From NCBI GenBank assembly GCA_035293245.1, contig DATDOO010000243.1, positions 1 to 31,486 of the forward strand: 31,486 nt of DNA, given 5' to 3'. Under the pieces are notes generated by a model. It saw only the letters and a program-made list of their open reading frames with translations. It searched no databases and was not told where the DNA came from. A program made the position numbers and the translations under genes. This stretch comes from DATDOO01 sp035293245 (lineage in GTDB: Bacteria; Pseudomonadota; Gammaproteobacteria; Methylococcales; Methylococcaceae). Positions 25,250-31,484 of the stretch are shown piece after piece. Within the stretch, counting starts at the first letter, position 1, and each line of letters begins with the position of its first letter.

Positions 25250-26058
25250 GCGCCGTTCCCCAGCAGATCGCGCCCATAGTCCGCCGCCGGGAAGTGGAAG
25301 TGCACCGGCCCGTCCGGCTGGCCTTCCATGAACTGGCGCACCCACGGCGAGGAGGACTTCATCAGCTCGTCCGGCACGCCCTGGCCGACGACCTTGCCGT
25401 TGGAGATCAGGTAGATGTAATCGGCGATAGCCGCAGTTTCGTGCACGTCGTGGGAAACCACGATGCTGGTCAGCCCCAAGGCGTCGTTGAGTTCGCGGAT
25501 CAGCTTCACCAGCACGCCCATGGAGATCGGGTCCTGGCCGGTGAAGGGCTCGTCGTACATGACCATCATCGGATCGAGCACGATGGCCCGCGCCAGCGCC
25601 GCGCGCCGCGCCATGCCGCCGGAAAGCTCGCTGGGCATCAGGTCGCGCGCGCCGCGCAAGCCCACTGCCTCCAGCTTCATGAGCACCAGGATGCGGATCA
25701 TGGACTCCGGCAGACGGGTGTGCTCGCGCAGGGGAAACGCCACGTTCTCGTAAACGTCCAGATCGGTGAGCAGCGCGCCGCTCTGGAACAGCATCCCCAT
25801 GCGTTTGCGCAGTTCGTAAAGTTCGCTTAAGGAAAGGGCATGCACGTTCACCCCGTCCACGTGCGCCGTGCCCCGCGTCGGGCGCAACTGGCCGCCGATC
25901 AGCCTGAGCAACGTGGTTTTCCCAGTGCCGCTGGGCCCCATGATGGCCGTCACCTTGCCGCGGCGAAAATCCATGTCCACGCCGTCGAAAATCACGCGAT
26001 TGCCGCGGGAAAAGCTCAGATTGCGGACGGAAACCAGGATGTCGCGGTCCGATGGCAT
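25246..26058 (-). CDS. mlaF: Phospholipid-transport ABC ATPase MlaF
   Basis: ATP-binding subunit of the Mla complex. About 270 residues from ATG 26058; a TTG five codons upstream (26073) is possible, but neither has a clear ribosome site. Walker A GPSGTGKTT at 41-49, Q-loop LFQSGALLTDLDVYENV, signature LSGGMARRAALARAI, Walker B MVMYDEPFTGQDP and switch VVSHDVHE are all intact. The C-terminal extension beyond the ABC core is typical of MlaF and contacts a neighbouring subunit. First gene of the minus-strand mlaF-E-D-B-murA-hisG-D-C run. Confidence 0.95.
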   Translation of the reverse strand: MPSDRDILVSVRNLSFSRGNRVIFDGVDMDFRRGKVTAIMGPSGTGKTTLLRLIGGQLRPTRGTAHVDGVNVHALSLSELYELRKRMGMLFQSGALLTDLDVYENVAFPLREHTRLPESMIRILVLMKLEAVGLRGARDLMPSELSGGMARRAALARAIVLDPMMVMYDEPFTGQDPISMGVLVKLIRELNDALGLTSIVVSHDVHETAAIADYIYLISNGKVVGQGVPDELMKSSSPWVRQFMEGQPDGPVHFHFPAADYGRDLLGNGA

Positions 26059-26350
26059 GGATGCAGTGGGCAAGGATTGGATATTTGCGCGCGAAAAGAC
26101 CGCGCATTTTCCCCCGAGGCGGCGGAGTTGCGCAAGGACTGCTGCGCTGCCCGAAGCTTTCCATCGCCTGTTCGCAGCCTGTTGTCAGCGCTCACCCCGG
26201 CCCGCCGGAAGCTGCTCGCAGCGCTCAAAGCACCCAGCCCGCTGTTTGTGTACGCCTTGGCCAAGCGCGCCGGGCGGCATTACACAACGTCCATGCCGAT
26301 TTCACATTGCGCAACGCGGCTTGAAGGACGCTCCGAGCAAACAGCGCACA

Positions 26351-26390
26351 AAAATAACCGCCAATCCGTGCAAGGGTTGGGCGGTTATAC
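26351..26390 (-). terminator. Terminator-like hairpin 1 (minus strand)
   Basis: On the minus strand ATAACCGC (26388-26381) pairs with GCGGTTAT (26361-26354); the stem continues with one bulge to a small loop and is followed by a short T-run. The sequence is closely similar to the hairpin at 26661. Confidence 0.6.
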
Positions 26391-26470
26391 GTTGGCGGTT
26401 GTCCCGTTATTTGTCGGTATCGCTTGATACGTATGTGTCCCAGCCGGCGGTGTGGCAAGAACAGCGCAGC

Positions 26471-26503
26471 AAAAACCCCGCCAGGAAAGTTTCCTGGCGG
26501 GGT
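26471..26503 (-). terminator. Terminator-like hairpin 2 (minus strand)
   Basis: Perfect 14-base arms ACCCCGCCAGGAAA (26475-26488) and TTTCCTGGCGGGGT (26490-26503) around one base. Read on the minus strand, the GC stem is followed by five T residues (26475-26471), a good rho-independent terminator. Confidence 0.75.
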
Positions 26504-26593
26504 GCGTGTCTTGCTTGGGTAACGGCAGATTGCCGGATAGAATCCGCCTTAGGCGCGTAAAAGCGGCTGCCATCAGTCGTGTAAATCGGGTTG

Positions 26594-26613
26594 ATGTCGA
26601 ATTTGTTCGACAT
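26594..26613. promoter_or_regulatory. Palindrome, possible operator
   Basis: ATGTCGAA (26594-26601), TTTG, TTCGACAT (26606-26613): perfect 8-bp arms with a 4-base centre and an AT-rich surround. It may be a protein-binding site or part of a decayed element; no gene start is close. Confidence 0.3.
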
Positions 26614-26660
26614 GTCAAATTCTGACAATGCCGGCTATGTGCCGGACGTGGCGCGCAACG

Positions 26661-26698
26661 AAAAAACCGCCCAATCCTTGCAAGGGGTTGAGCGGTTA
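26661..26698 (-). terminator. Terminator-like hairpin 3 (minus strand), probable end of the coiled-coil transcript
   Basis: Arms AACCGC (26665-26670) and GCGGTT (26692-26697) plus inner pairs CAATCC with GGGTTG enclose TTGCAA. On the minus strand the stem is followed by T residues (26666-26661). It is about 105 bases past the stop of the coiled-coil gene and is the first of three such hairpins met by that transcript. Confidence 0.75.
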
Positions 26699-26710
26699 TT
26701 CCGGCAGCCT

Positions 26711-26799
26711 GCGTAGGGTGCAATAGGCGAAAGCTGTATTGCACCGAATAGAGTGCAGCCATACGGCGGAATAGGCGAGGACGCTATTCCGCCCTACGC
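26711..26799. repeat. Nested palindromic element after the coiled-coil gene
   Basis: 89 bases bounded by GCGTAGGG (26711-26718) and CCCTACGC (26792-26799). Inside are two separate hairpins: GGTGCAATA / TATTGCACC (26717-26725, 26737-26745) and GGCGGAATAG / CTATTCCGCC (26765-26774, 26784-26793). This is the structure of a dispersed non-coding palindromic element; its GTAGGGTG edge resembles that of the element at 4370. It ends 3 bases before the coiled-coil gene stop. Confidence 0.75.
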
Positions 26800-26802
26800 G
26801 GG

Positions 26803-27819
26803 CTATTCAATATTTAAGCAGTTGAGATACATCCAATAAGTATCAACAACGACGGAACCCATTTCCCAAACATTTGGGTTGGCAGTGTTTGCATGGAAAT
26901 GATGTGGTACATGATACGAATAAGACCACCATCCAGCCCCCGTGAGCACCGTCCCCGCAGGGCACTCGGCGCCCGTTAAATACCCCCATTTGGCGCTTCC
27001 AAGTGTTTTGCCATGAGCTACAATAGTAGTGTGTAATCCTTTGCATGTATAAGTGGTTCTATCAATTTGAGATAGTACTGTGCCAGGGGCGCATGAATAG
27101 TTCATGGCATTTTGAAGCTGTTGCAAGGAGTTTTGCATTTGGCTCAACTGCGTTTGCAAAGCACCAATCAAGTTCTTCGTGTTAGTCAAATCCGTCCGCA
27201 AGGTGGTAATACCGGCCGCGTTGGTCTCGATTTGGCTCTTCAGGCTGGTTGCCTGCAATTGCAAGTCAGATATCTCGGCGGTGTGATCGCCTGTCGTGGT
27301 TTGCAGAACCATAATTTGCTGATTCACGCCGGCCAATTGCGCTTCCAGCGCCAGGATGTCCACCCCTTGTTGCAAGGCGCTGGCGATCAAATCGTCGATC
27401 TGGTTCTGCTGGTTTCCGGATTTGATTTGCAATAAGCCGATATTCGTTTCCGTGGTTCCAATACGGCTTTTCAGGTCATCCAGGGTAATATTCATGGCTT
27501 CGATTTCATCTTCCACGCCGCTTAGCCTGGATTCCAGGCTCGATACCTGCGTTTCCAACGCACTGACGCGTCCTTCCAGTGCCGTGTCCGAGGTCATGAC
27601 AACCTGCGTGAGATTCGTCACTTGTTCCTCGAAGGTCTGCGTGACGACGTTTTGGACTTCGATGATCTCGTTTTGCAACTGAACAAATGGCTTGCCTGCT
27701 GCACCACCGCCGCCACCTGCTGCGGCCTGTGCAGGCGAGGATAACGCGGCGAGAATGGCGACCGACAATGCAATGGGGCGTGCTGCTCCAAGTAAATGTG
27801 TTCTATTCGGGAATTTCAT
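26803..27819 (-). CDS. Secreted coiled-coil protein with cysteine-containing C-terminal domain
   Basis: 338 residues, family not recognised. A signal peptide (RTHLLGAARPIALSVAILAALSSPAQA) is followed by a glycine-rich AAAGGGGGAAGKP. Residues about 45-240 are one long heptad-like region (LEGRVSALETQVSSLESRLSG; LQTQLSQMQNSLQQLQNAM) predicted to form a parallel, probably trimeric, coiled coil. The last 100 residues contain four Cys (CAPG, CKGL, CPAG, CLNIE), enough for two disulfides, and an aromatic/His-rich stretch GWWSYSYHVPHHFHA. This layout suggests a surface or tail-fibre-like stalk with a terminal head. Base composition of the last third is clearly less GC-rich than neighbouring genes, hinting at transfer. 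No clear ribosome site before the ATG. Confidence 0.75.
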   Translation of the reverse strand: MKFPNRTHLLGAARPIALSVAILAALSSPAQAAAGGGGGAAGKPFVQLQNEIIEVQNVVTQTFEEQVTNLTQVVMTSDTALEGRVSALETQVSSLESRLSGVEDEIEAMNITLDDLKSRIGTTETNIGLLQIKSGNQQNQIDDLIASALQQGVDILALEAQLAGVNQQIMVLQTTTGDHTAEISDLQLQATSLKSQIETNAAGITTLRTDLTNTKNLIGALQTQLSQMQNSLQQLQNAMNYSCAPGTVLSQIDRTTYTCKGLHTTIVAHGKTLGSAKWGYLTGAECPAGTVLTGAGWWSYSYHVPHHFHANTANPNVWEMGSVVVDTYWMYLNCLNIE

Positions 27820-27967
27820 GGTTTGTACTGTATTTGGGCTGTTGGGTGGTTTGAAAACGCAGGTATTTCGATAGTGGATCGATTGTCATCCGTCAGGAAC
27901 ACCGCGTTGGAAAACAGGATATTCAGGGCAATTCGCTGGAACATGAGTCATTTGTCCTTTTTTCTGC

Positions 27968-28027
27968 GGGGCACATGTCCCGGAGCGGAAGGGTAGGTAA
28001 TTGGGTTTTTACTGGGACATCCGCCCC
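27968..28027. repeat. Inverted repeat between coiled-coil and PilZ genes
   Basis: GGGGCACATGTCCC (27968-27981) and GGGACATCCGCCCC (28014-28027) pair at 12 of 14 positions with a 32-base spacer. It lies 23 bases past the PilZ stop. No T-run is correctly placed for a terminator on the PilZ strand. The arms contain the TGTCCC motif that also recurs upstream of PilZ. Confidence 0.5.
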
Positions 28028-28049
28028 GGTAAACCGGCCCGGAACGGTT

Positions 28050-28376
28050 TCAGACCGCTGTGCTCGCCAACATCCGCGCGCGGCTGAAGCGCACCGCCAC
28101 GCCGCACAGTCCCAGCGGTTTGGCATCGGTGCGCAGCACGCGGCAGCGGGCGGCGACGGAGGCGCCGCCGGGCAGGCGGCAGAGGGTGAACAGGCGCGTG
28201 CCGGCGGTGAACTGCGCCGGCAACTGCAGGTACAGGCCGCCTTCGCTGAGGTTGTCGGCCAGCGTATGAGTGTCGAAGACCCGCCCGGCGTTCGTCACGC
28301 GTACCCGTACAGGGAAAGGGCCGGGTAGGCGAGGTTGGATGCGGCGTTCGGAAGCGGGGTTGGTTTGGCTGCTCAT
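28050..28376 (-). CDS. PilZ-domain protein
   Basis: A stand-alone 108-residue PilZ domain, expected to bind cyclic di-GMP and act on motility, attachment or exopolysaccharide. The two binding motifs are visible: RRIQPR (Arg12-x3-Arg16) and NLSEGG (Asn42-x-Ser44-x2-Gly47). The ATG at 28376 begins MSSQTNPASERR, placing the RxxxR motif near the N-terminus as usual; the open frame upstream is unlike PilZ and is rejected. The partner is unknown. It lies between the secreted coiled-coil protein and the toxin-antitoxin remnant. Confidence 0.85.
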   Translation of the reverse strand: MSSQTNPASERRIQPRLPGPFPVRVRVTNAGRVFDTHTLADNLSEGGLYLQLPAQFTAGTRLFTLCRLPGGASVAARCRVLRTDAKPLGLCGVAVRFSRARMLASTAV

Positions 28377-28457
28377 GGGGCCGTAAGCATCTTGCGCGAA
28401 GGGAGTCCGGATTGTTGGGCATTGTGCGGCAGGGTTCCGGCTTGCGCATGAGGCAGT

Positions 28458-28487
28458 TGTCCCGGATGGCGCGGGACAGTTGTCCCG
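28458..28487. promoter_or_regulatory. Cluster of TGTCCCG half-sites, candidate operator
   Basis: TGTCCCG (28458-28464), CGGGACA (28472-28478) and TGTCCCG (28481-28487) form overlapping inverted repeats, including the palindrome GGGACAGTTGTCCC. The cluster lies in the divergent spacer 82 bases upstream of the PilZ start and 97 bases upstream of the antitoxin start, where a regulator could control either gene. Confidence 0.4.
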
Positions 28488-28583
28488 AATCGTGCGGGTT
28501 GAATATCCGCGGGTTGCGACAAACCGAATCGCGGTTGCGAGATGTCGTATCATCGGTTCAGCCATCAAGCCGGAGGCCATGAC

Positions 28584-28820
28584 ATGACAACCCTTTCCAT
28601 CGATTTGGACGAAAAAACGGTTGCGCGCCTGGAGAACCTCGCACACGCGGCGCACAAGGACACCATCAGCCTCATCGCCCAGGTGCTGACCGCCTTTGCC
28701 GACACGGATGAAGCGCGATGGGCGGAATACGAGCAAACGGGGCGTGGTGTTGCCCAGGATGATGCCATAGCCTGGCTTGAATCGCTGGCACGAGGAGAAC
28801 GCCAGCCTTGCCCTCGGTAA
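28584..28820 (+). CDS. Ribbon-helix-helix/RelB-like antitoxin
   Basis: 78 residues from ATG 28584, with GGAGG (28572-28576) at good distance. MTTLSIDLDEKTVARLENLAHAAHKD is a beta strand plus helix typical of ribbon-helix-helix antitoxins that bind their own promoter. The C-terminal part (AIAWLESLARGERQPCPR) resembles the toxin-wrapping tail of ParD/RelB-like antitoxins of the form AWLESWGTENE-P-P. The end overlaps the truncated toxin frame by 13 bases, as in an intact pair. It may still repress its promoter, but the toxin it would neutralise is broken. Confidence 0.75.
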   Translation: MTTLSIDLDEKTVARLENLAHAAHKDTISLIAQVLTAFADTDEARWAEYEQTGRGVAQDDAIAWLESLARGERQPCPR

Positions 28821-28936
28821 GGTGGCGTGAGCTATTCGCCTCTTTCGGGCATGGCGCGTATGTCTTGCGTTATCGGATGGACCGCTCGGGAAACGTCGTC
28901 ATTACCCGTGTTTGGCACAGCCGCGAAAATCGTTAA
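28808..28936 (+). pseudogene. Truncated ParE/RelE-like toxin (C-terminal part only)
   Basis: A frame running into the TAA at 28934 reads WRELFASFGHGAYVLRYRMD, then RSGNVVITRVWHSREN. This matches the last third of ParE/RelE-family toxins, whose end has the form RELxxPFG-GYVxxYRxDGDxVVVLxVRHxRE. A complete toxin is about 95 residues; here only about 40 exist, the only start is TTG at 28808 inside the antitoxin end, and no N-terminal helices are found in any frame upstream. The remnant probably arose by an in-place deletion between the antitoxin 3' end and the toxin's last third. Confidence 0.7.
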
Positions 28937-29053
28937 GAAGTCGCTCCTGGATTGCTTGGAAGACGGTTTGTCGATGTGGTCTCCGCCATTGGTGGCGGGG
29001 CCGGAGCCTATGTTGTGTACCCGCATCTGGAATGGGCCGGGGAGCTCTCCGGA

Positions 29054-29689
29054 TTACAGGAGCCCCAACTCCTGTGCCTTCACCGCCAGTTCGAGCTGGC
29101 CGGCCACATTGAGCTTGCTGTAAACGATGACCAACTGGTTGCGCACGGTCTTGTCGCTGAGGTGGATTCTTCCGGCGATCTTCTTGGCCGGTAGTCCCTG
29201 CGCGGCGAGGGTGGCGATCTGGTGCTCGCGGTGGGTAAGCATTTCCTTGCTCGCCGGCTGAGGGTTGATGGCGCGGTGGAAGTCCTGGAACAGGGCTGCG
29301 GTGGTGCCGCGGTCGGCCCACAGTTCGCCGGCGTGAACGCGGCGGATGGCTTTGGGCAGGATTTCCGCGGGTCCGTCCTTGGTGAAAACGCCCATCGCCC
29401 CCATGCGCAGGGCCAGGCGGTGGACTTCCTTGTCCCGGTCCCCGGTGAGCACGAGCACTTTCCGTTTGCCGGTGCCGCCGAGCAATTGCGGGATGCGTTC
29501 CATGACCGGTCCGTCGCTCAGCGTCAGATTGAGCAAAATCACATCCGGCGCGAGGCGCTGGGCGAGAGCCAGGGTTTCGGCAAAGCTTGCCGCTTCCCCG
29601 GCCAGGACCAGCCCGTTTTCCGCCTGAATCAAGGTGCGCAGCCCCAGCCGCACCAGGTCGTGGTCCTCGGCAAGCAGTACGCGGATCAT
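29054..29689 (-). CDS. NarL/FixJ-type response regulator with Asn in place of the phosphoacceptor Asp
   Basis: 211 residues from ATG 29689, preceded by GGGGGAGA. Receiver domain 1-120: acidic pair Glu8-Asp9 (LLAEDHD), switch Thr82 and Lys104 (VFTKDG) are present, but the strand that normally reads LLDL has LLNL, so position 54 is Asn. A LuxR-type helix-turn-helix (about 150-208) shows LTHREHQIATLAAQGLPAKKIA and SDKTVRNQLVIVYSKL. The domain cannot be phosphorylated in the normal way and may act constitutively or through another ligand. It lies 143 bases downstream of the copper oxidase gene on the same strand. An alternative upstream start at 29776 is listed separately. Confidence 0.9.
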   Translation of the reverse strand: MIRVLLAEDHDLVRLGLRTLIQAENGLVLAGEAASFAETLALAQRLAPDVILLNLTLSDGPVMERIPQLLGGTGKRKVLVLTGDRDKEVHRLALRMGAMGVFTKDGPAEILPKAIRRVHAGELWADRGTTAALFQDFHRAINPQPASKEMLTHREHQIATLAAQGLPAKKIAGRIHLSDKTVRNQLVIVYSKLNVAGQLELAVKAQELGLL

Positions 29690-29773
29690 GTCTCCCCCTT
29701 TCGGTGCCGCCGCCGATACACCCCATGCGGTGTGCCCCGGTACAACCGCGCACGACTCGCCAGGATGAAATTT

Positions 29774-29788
29774 CATGAATCTTCCTCC
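29774..29788 (-). promoter_or_regulatory. Strong ribosome site and in-frame ATG upstream of the response regulator
   Basis: On the minus strand GGAGGA (29788-29783) stands 6 bases before ATG (29776-29774), which is in frame with the regulator and would add 29 residues (MKFHPGESCAVV...). The site is better than that of the ATG at 29689. The added peptide is not part of a receiver domain, so either a short extension is made or this is a leader. Confidence 0.5.
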
Positions 29789-29832
29789 GCGAGCGGCATG
29801 GCCAGGGTCCGACGGGTTCATGCCTCGCACGC

Positions 29833-31116
29833 TCAGTTCTTCGGCTCGCCATCCCCCGCCTTGAGCAGCCCCAGCGCGCCCTTGCCGACGAAGTTGAAGG
29901 CGTGGGTGACGATGGGATAGAGGCCGTCCTCGGCTGTGGTGAATTCCACGATGGCGCCCTGGGACGGACCCAGGTCCACGGCTTGGGAGCCCCAGTTGCC
30001 GGTGTTGCCCGGCTTCAGTTCCATGCCTTCCTTGATGACGCGGTTGAAGATGGTGCCGACGATGTGGAAGGCGCTGTCCTCGTTGGGGCCGGCGTTCATG
30101 ACGAACACCCGCACCTTCTTGCCCGTCTCCACCGGGATGGGATGCTCCTTGTACTGGTTGGCGACGCCGTTGAAGACCACATAGTCGGGCTTGTCGTTGC
30201 CGGCCTTGTGCAGGTCGGTGATGTCGCCGTGGGAGCCGGTGTAGAACTCGCTCTGCACCAGGGCGAATTCATGGTCCACCGGCGCGAGCCCCTCGCGCGG
30301 CTCGACGATGACCATGCCGTACATGCCGCTGGCGATGTGGTGCAGGGCCGGGTTGGTGCCGCAGTGGTACATCCACACCCCGGCATAATCGGCGCGCCAT
30401 TCGTAAAGCTTTTCCTCGCCCGGCTTGATGCTGGTCATCTCGTCGTTCCAGGCCACCTGGCTGGCGTGGAAATCCACCGAGTGGGGCAGCGTGTTGCTGG
30501 CCGGGTTCTTGAAATGCACGCGGATCGTGTCCCCGACCTTGACGCGGATCACCGGGCCCGGCACGGCGCCGTTGTAGGTCCACAGTTGTTGCGCCACACC
30601 CTTGGCGATGGCGACCGGCGCTTCGATGGCCACCAGGTCGATGTCGTGCGTCTGACCCAGCATGAGGGGCGGCGCCTTGGGATCGTAAACCGCATAATCG
30701 GCCGCCGCGGGAGCGGCTGTGGCCGGAGCGGCTTGCGGTTTCGCCTCGGCCACCGCCTGGCCGGCCACGGCGATGGAGCCTCTCATGCCCATGTCGCGGT
30801 GTCCTGGCAGCGAGCAATGGAAGCTCAAGCCGGAAGAAGGAACATCCAGTTCCGTCTGCAAGGGTCGACCGCCCTGCACTTTCAGCCGCCTGCCGTTGGA
30901 AAACACGACTTCATGATCGACAGGGCAGTGGTTGGCCAGCGTGACCCGATAGCGTCCTGCCTGGGGAACGTTCAGGGTGGACGGTTGAGAATTCGCATCC
31001 ATCATGTGGATGTCCAGTTCGCCCAGCGTTTCCGGCTTGGCTTGGTCGGGCAGGGATTGGCAGGCGGAAAGGCCGAAAGCGAGCAGCAGGGTAAGTCCTT
31101 GGGTAGCGTGTTTCAT
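29833..31116 (-). CDS. NirK-like multicopper oxidase with fused N-terminal cupredoxin, lipoprotein
   Basis: 427 residues. A lipobox LSAC (Cys19) predicts membrane anchoring by lipid. Domain 1 (about 30-118) is a plastocyanin-like cupredoxin with type 1 copper ligands His68, Cys101, His106 and Met111. After an Ala/Pro linker (120-140) comes a two-domain copper nitrite reductase core: type 1 ligands His212, Cys252, His260, Met265; type 2 ligands His217, His251, His405; catalytic Asp215 (LPHSVDFHA) and His351 (FHIVG). All Cu-NirK essential residues are visible, so nitrite-to-NO reduction is plausible, with domain 1 relaying electrons. No nitrite or NO gene lies nearby, so the substrate stays an inference. 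The start at 31116 overlaps the kinase stop as ATGA. Confidence 0.88.
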   Translation of the reverse strand: MKHATQGLTLLLAFGLSACQSLPDQAKPETLGELDIHMMDANSQPSTLNVPQAGRYRVTLANHCPVDHEVVFSNGRRLKVQGGRPLQTELDVPSSGLSFHCSLPGHRDMGMRGSIAVAGQAVAEAKPQAAPATAAPAAADYAVYDPKAPPLMLGQTHDIDLVAIEAPVAIAKGVAQQLWTYNGAVPGPVIRVKVGDTIRVHFKNPASNTLPHSVDFHASQVAWNDEMTSIKPGEEKLYEWRADYAGVWMYHCGTNPALHHIASGMYGMVIVEPREGLAPVDHEFALVQSEFYTGSHGDITDLHKAGNDKPDYVVFNGVANQYKEHPIPVETGKKVRVFVMNAGPNEDSAFHIVGTIFNRVIKEGMELKPGNTGNWGSQAVDLGPSQGAIVEFTTAEDGLYPIVTHAFNFVGKGALGLLKAGDGEPKN

Positions 31117-31484
31117 GATGTTTTTCTCTGACGACATGCGGTCTTGTGTGGCTGGTTGAAAGATAGGGGTAGCATTTTTGGGCTTCCGGCCAGCCAAACT
31201 GCCTGGAAAGCCAAGCCAGCCGGCTCATGCGCGAGTCCGCAACCGGCATCCGGATTCGCGGCCCGCCCCGTTTCCGTGGCGTTGCCCGGTTCTTCGTCGA
31301 ACGGATCGGCGGGCAGGCGCAGGACCAGCGTCGCGCCGTGTCCCTCCTCGCCGTCTTCGACGCAGAGATCCCCCCGGTGCAGGCGGGTGAACACGCGGGC
31401 GCTATACAGCCCCATGCCGATGTGTTCGCCGTTTCCGTCTCTCCAGCCGCTGTGATAACGCTCGAAAATCCTGGCGCGCTGCTC
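31113..31484 (-). CDS. Sensor histidine kinase, C-terminal part (continues beyond window)
   Basis: The last 123 residues of a kinase whose N-terminal part lies right of the window. IFERYHSGWRDGNGEHIGMGLYSAR is the ATP-lid region with G1/G2-type glycines of the HATPase domain, followed by LHRGDLCVEDGEEGHGATLVLRLP, the final strands. After the domain ends, about 60 more residues of low-complexity sequence run on (from DPFDEEPGNA) to a TGA overlapping the copper oxidase start (ATGA). Kinase, oxidase and regulator therefore form a same-strand group; sensing domain and phosphorylatable His are not visible. Confidence 0.8.
   Translation of the reverse strand, partial: EQRARIFERYHSGWRDGNGEHIGMGLYSARVFTRLHRGDLCVEDGEEGHGATLVLRLPADPFDEEPGNATETGRAANPDAGCGLAHEPAGLAFQAVWLAGSPKMLPLSFNQPHKTACRQRKTS

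Larger units (their letters stand above)
26059..26802. other. Gene-free stretch between mlaF and the coiled-coil gene
   Basis: 744 bases without a convincing gene. 26391-26802 holds hairpin elements listed separately. 26059-26350 should contain the mlaF promoter, but I see no clear -10/-35 pair. A 68-codon minus-strand frame (26407-26613, begins MSNKFDINPIYTTDGSRFYAP) runs through one of the hairpins. It has no ribosome site, and I treat it as doubtful or a gene remnant. Confidence 0.6.

Noticed and set aside
26351..26700. CRISPR array or tandem-repeat array
   Set aside because: Only two similar hairpins plus one unrelated hairpin, with unequal spacing and no constant repeat-spacer pattern.
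28377..28736. N-terminal extension of the PilZ protein to 228 residues
   Set aside because: The added part is antisense to the antitoxin gene and unlike any PilZ-linked domain; the ATG at 28376 gives a normal PilZ domain.
28937..29053. Possible continuation of the toxin or a new small gene after the toxin remnant
   Set aside because: The toxin frame is closed by TAA at 28934 and no frame in this 117-base spacer shows recognisable protein sequence.
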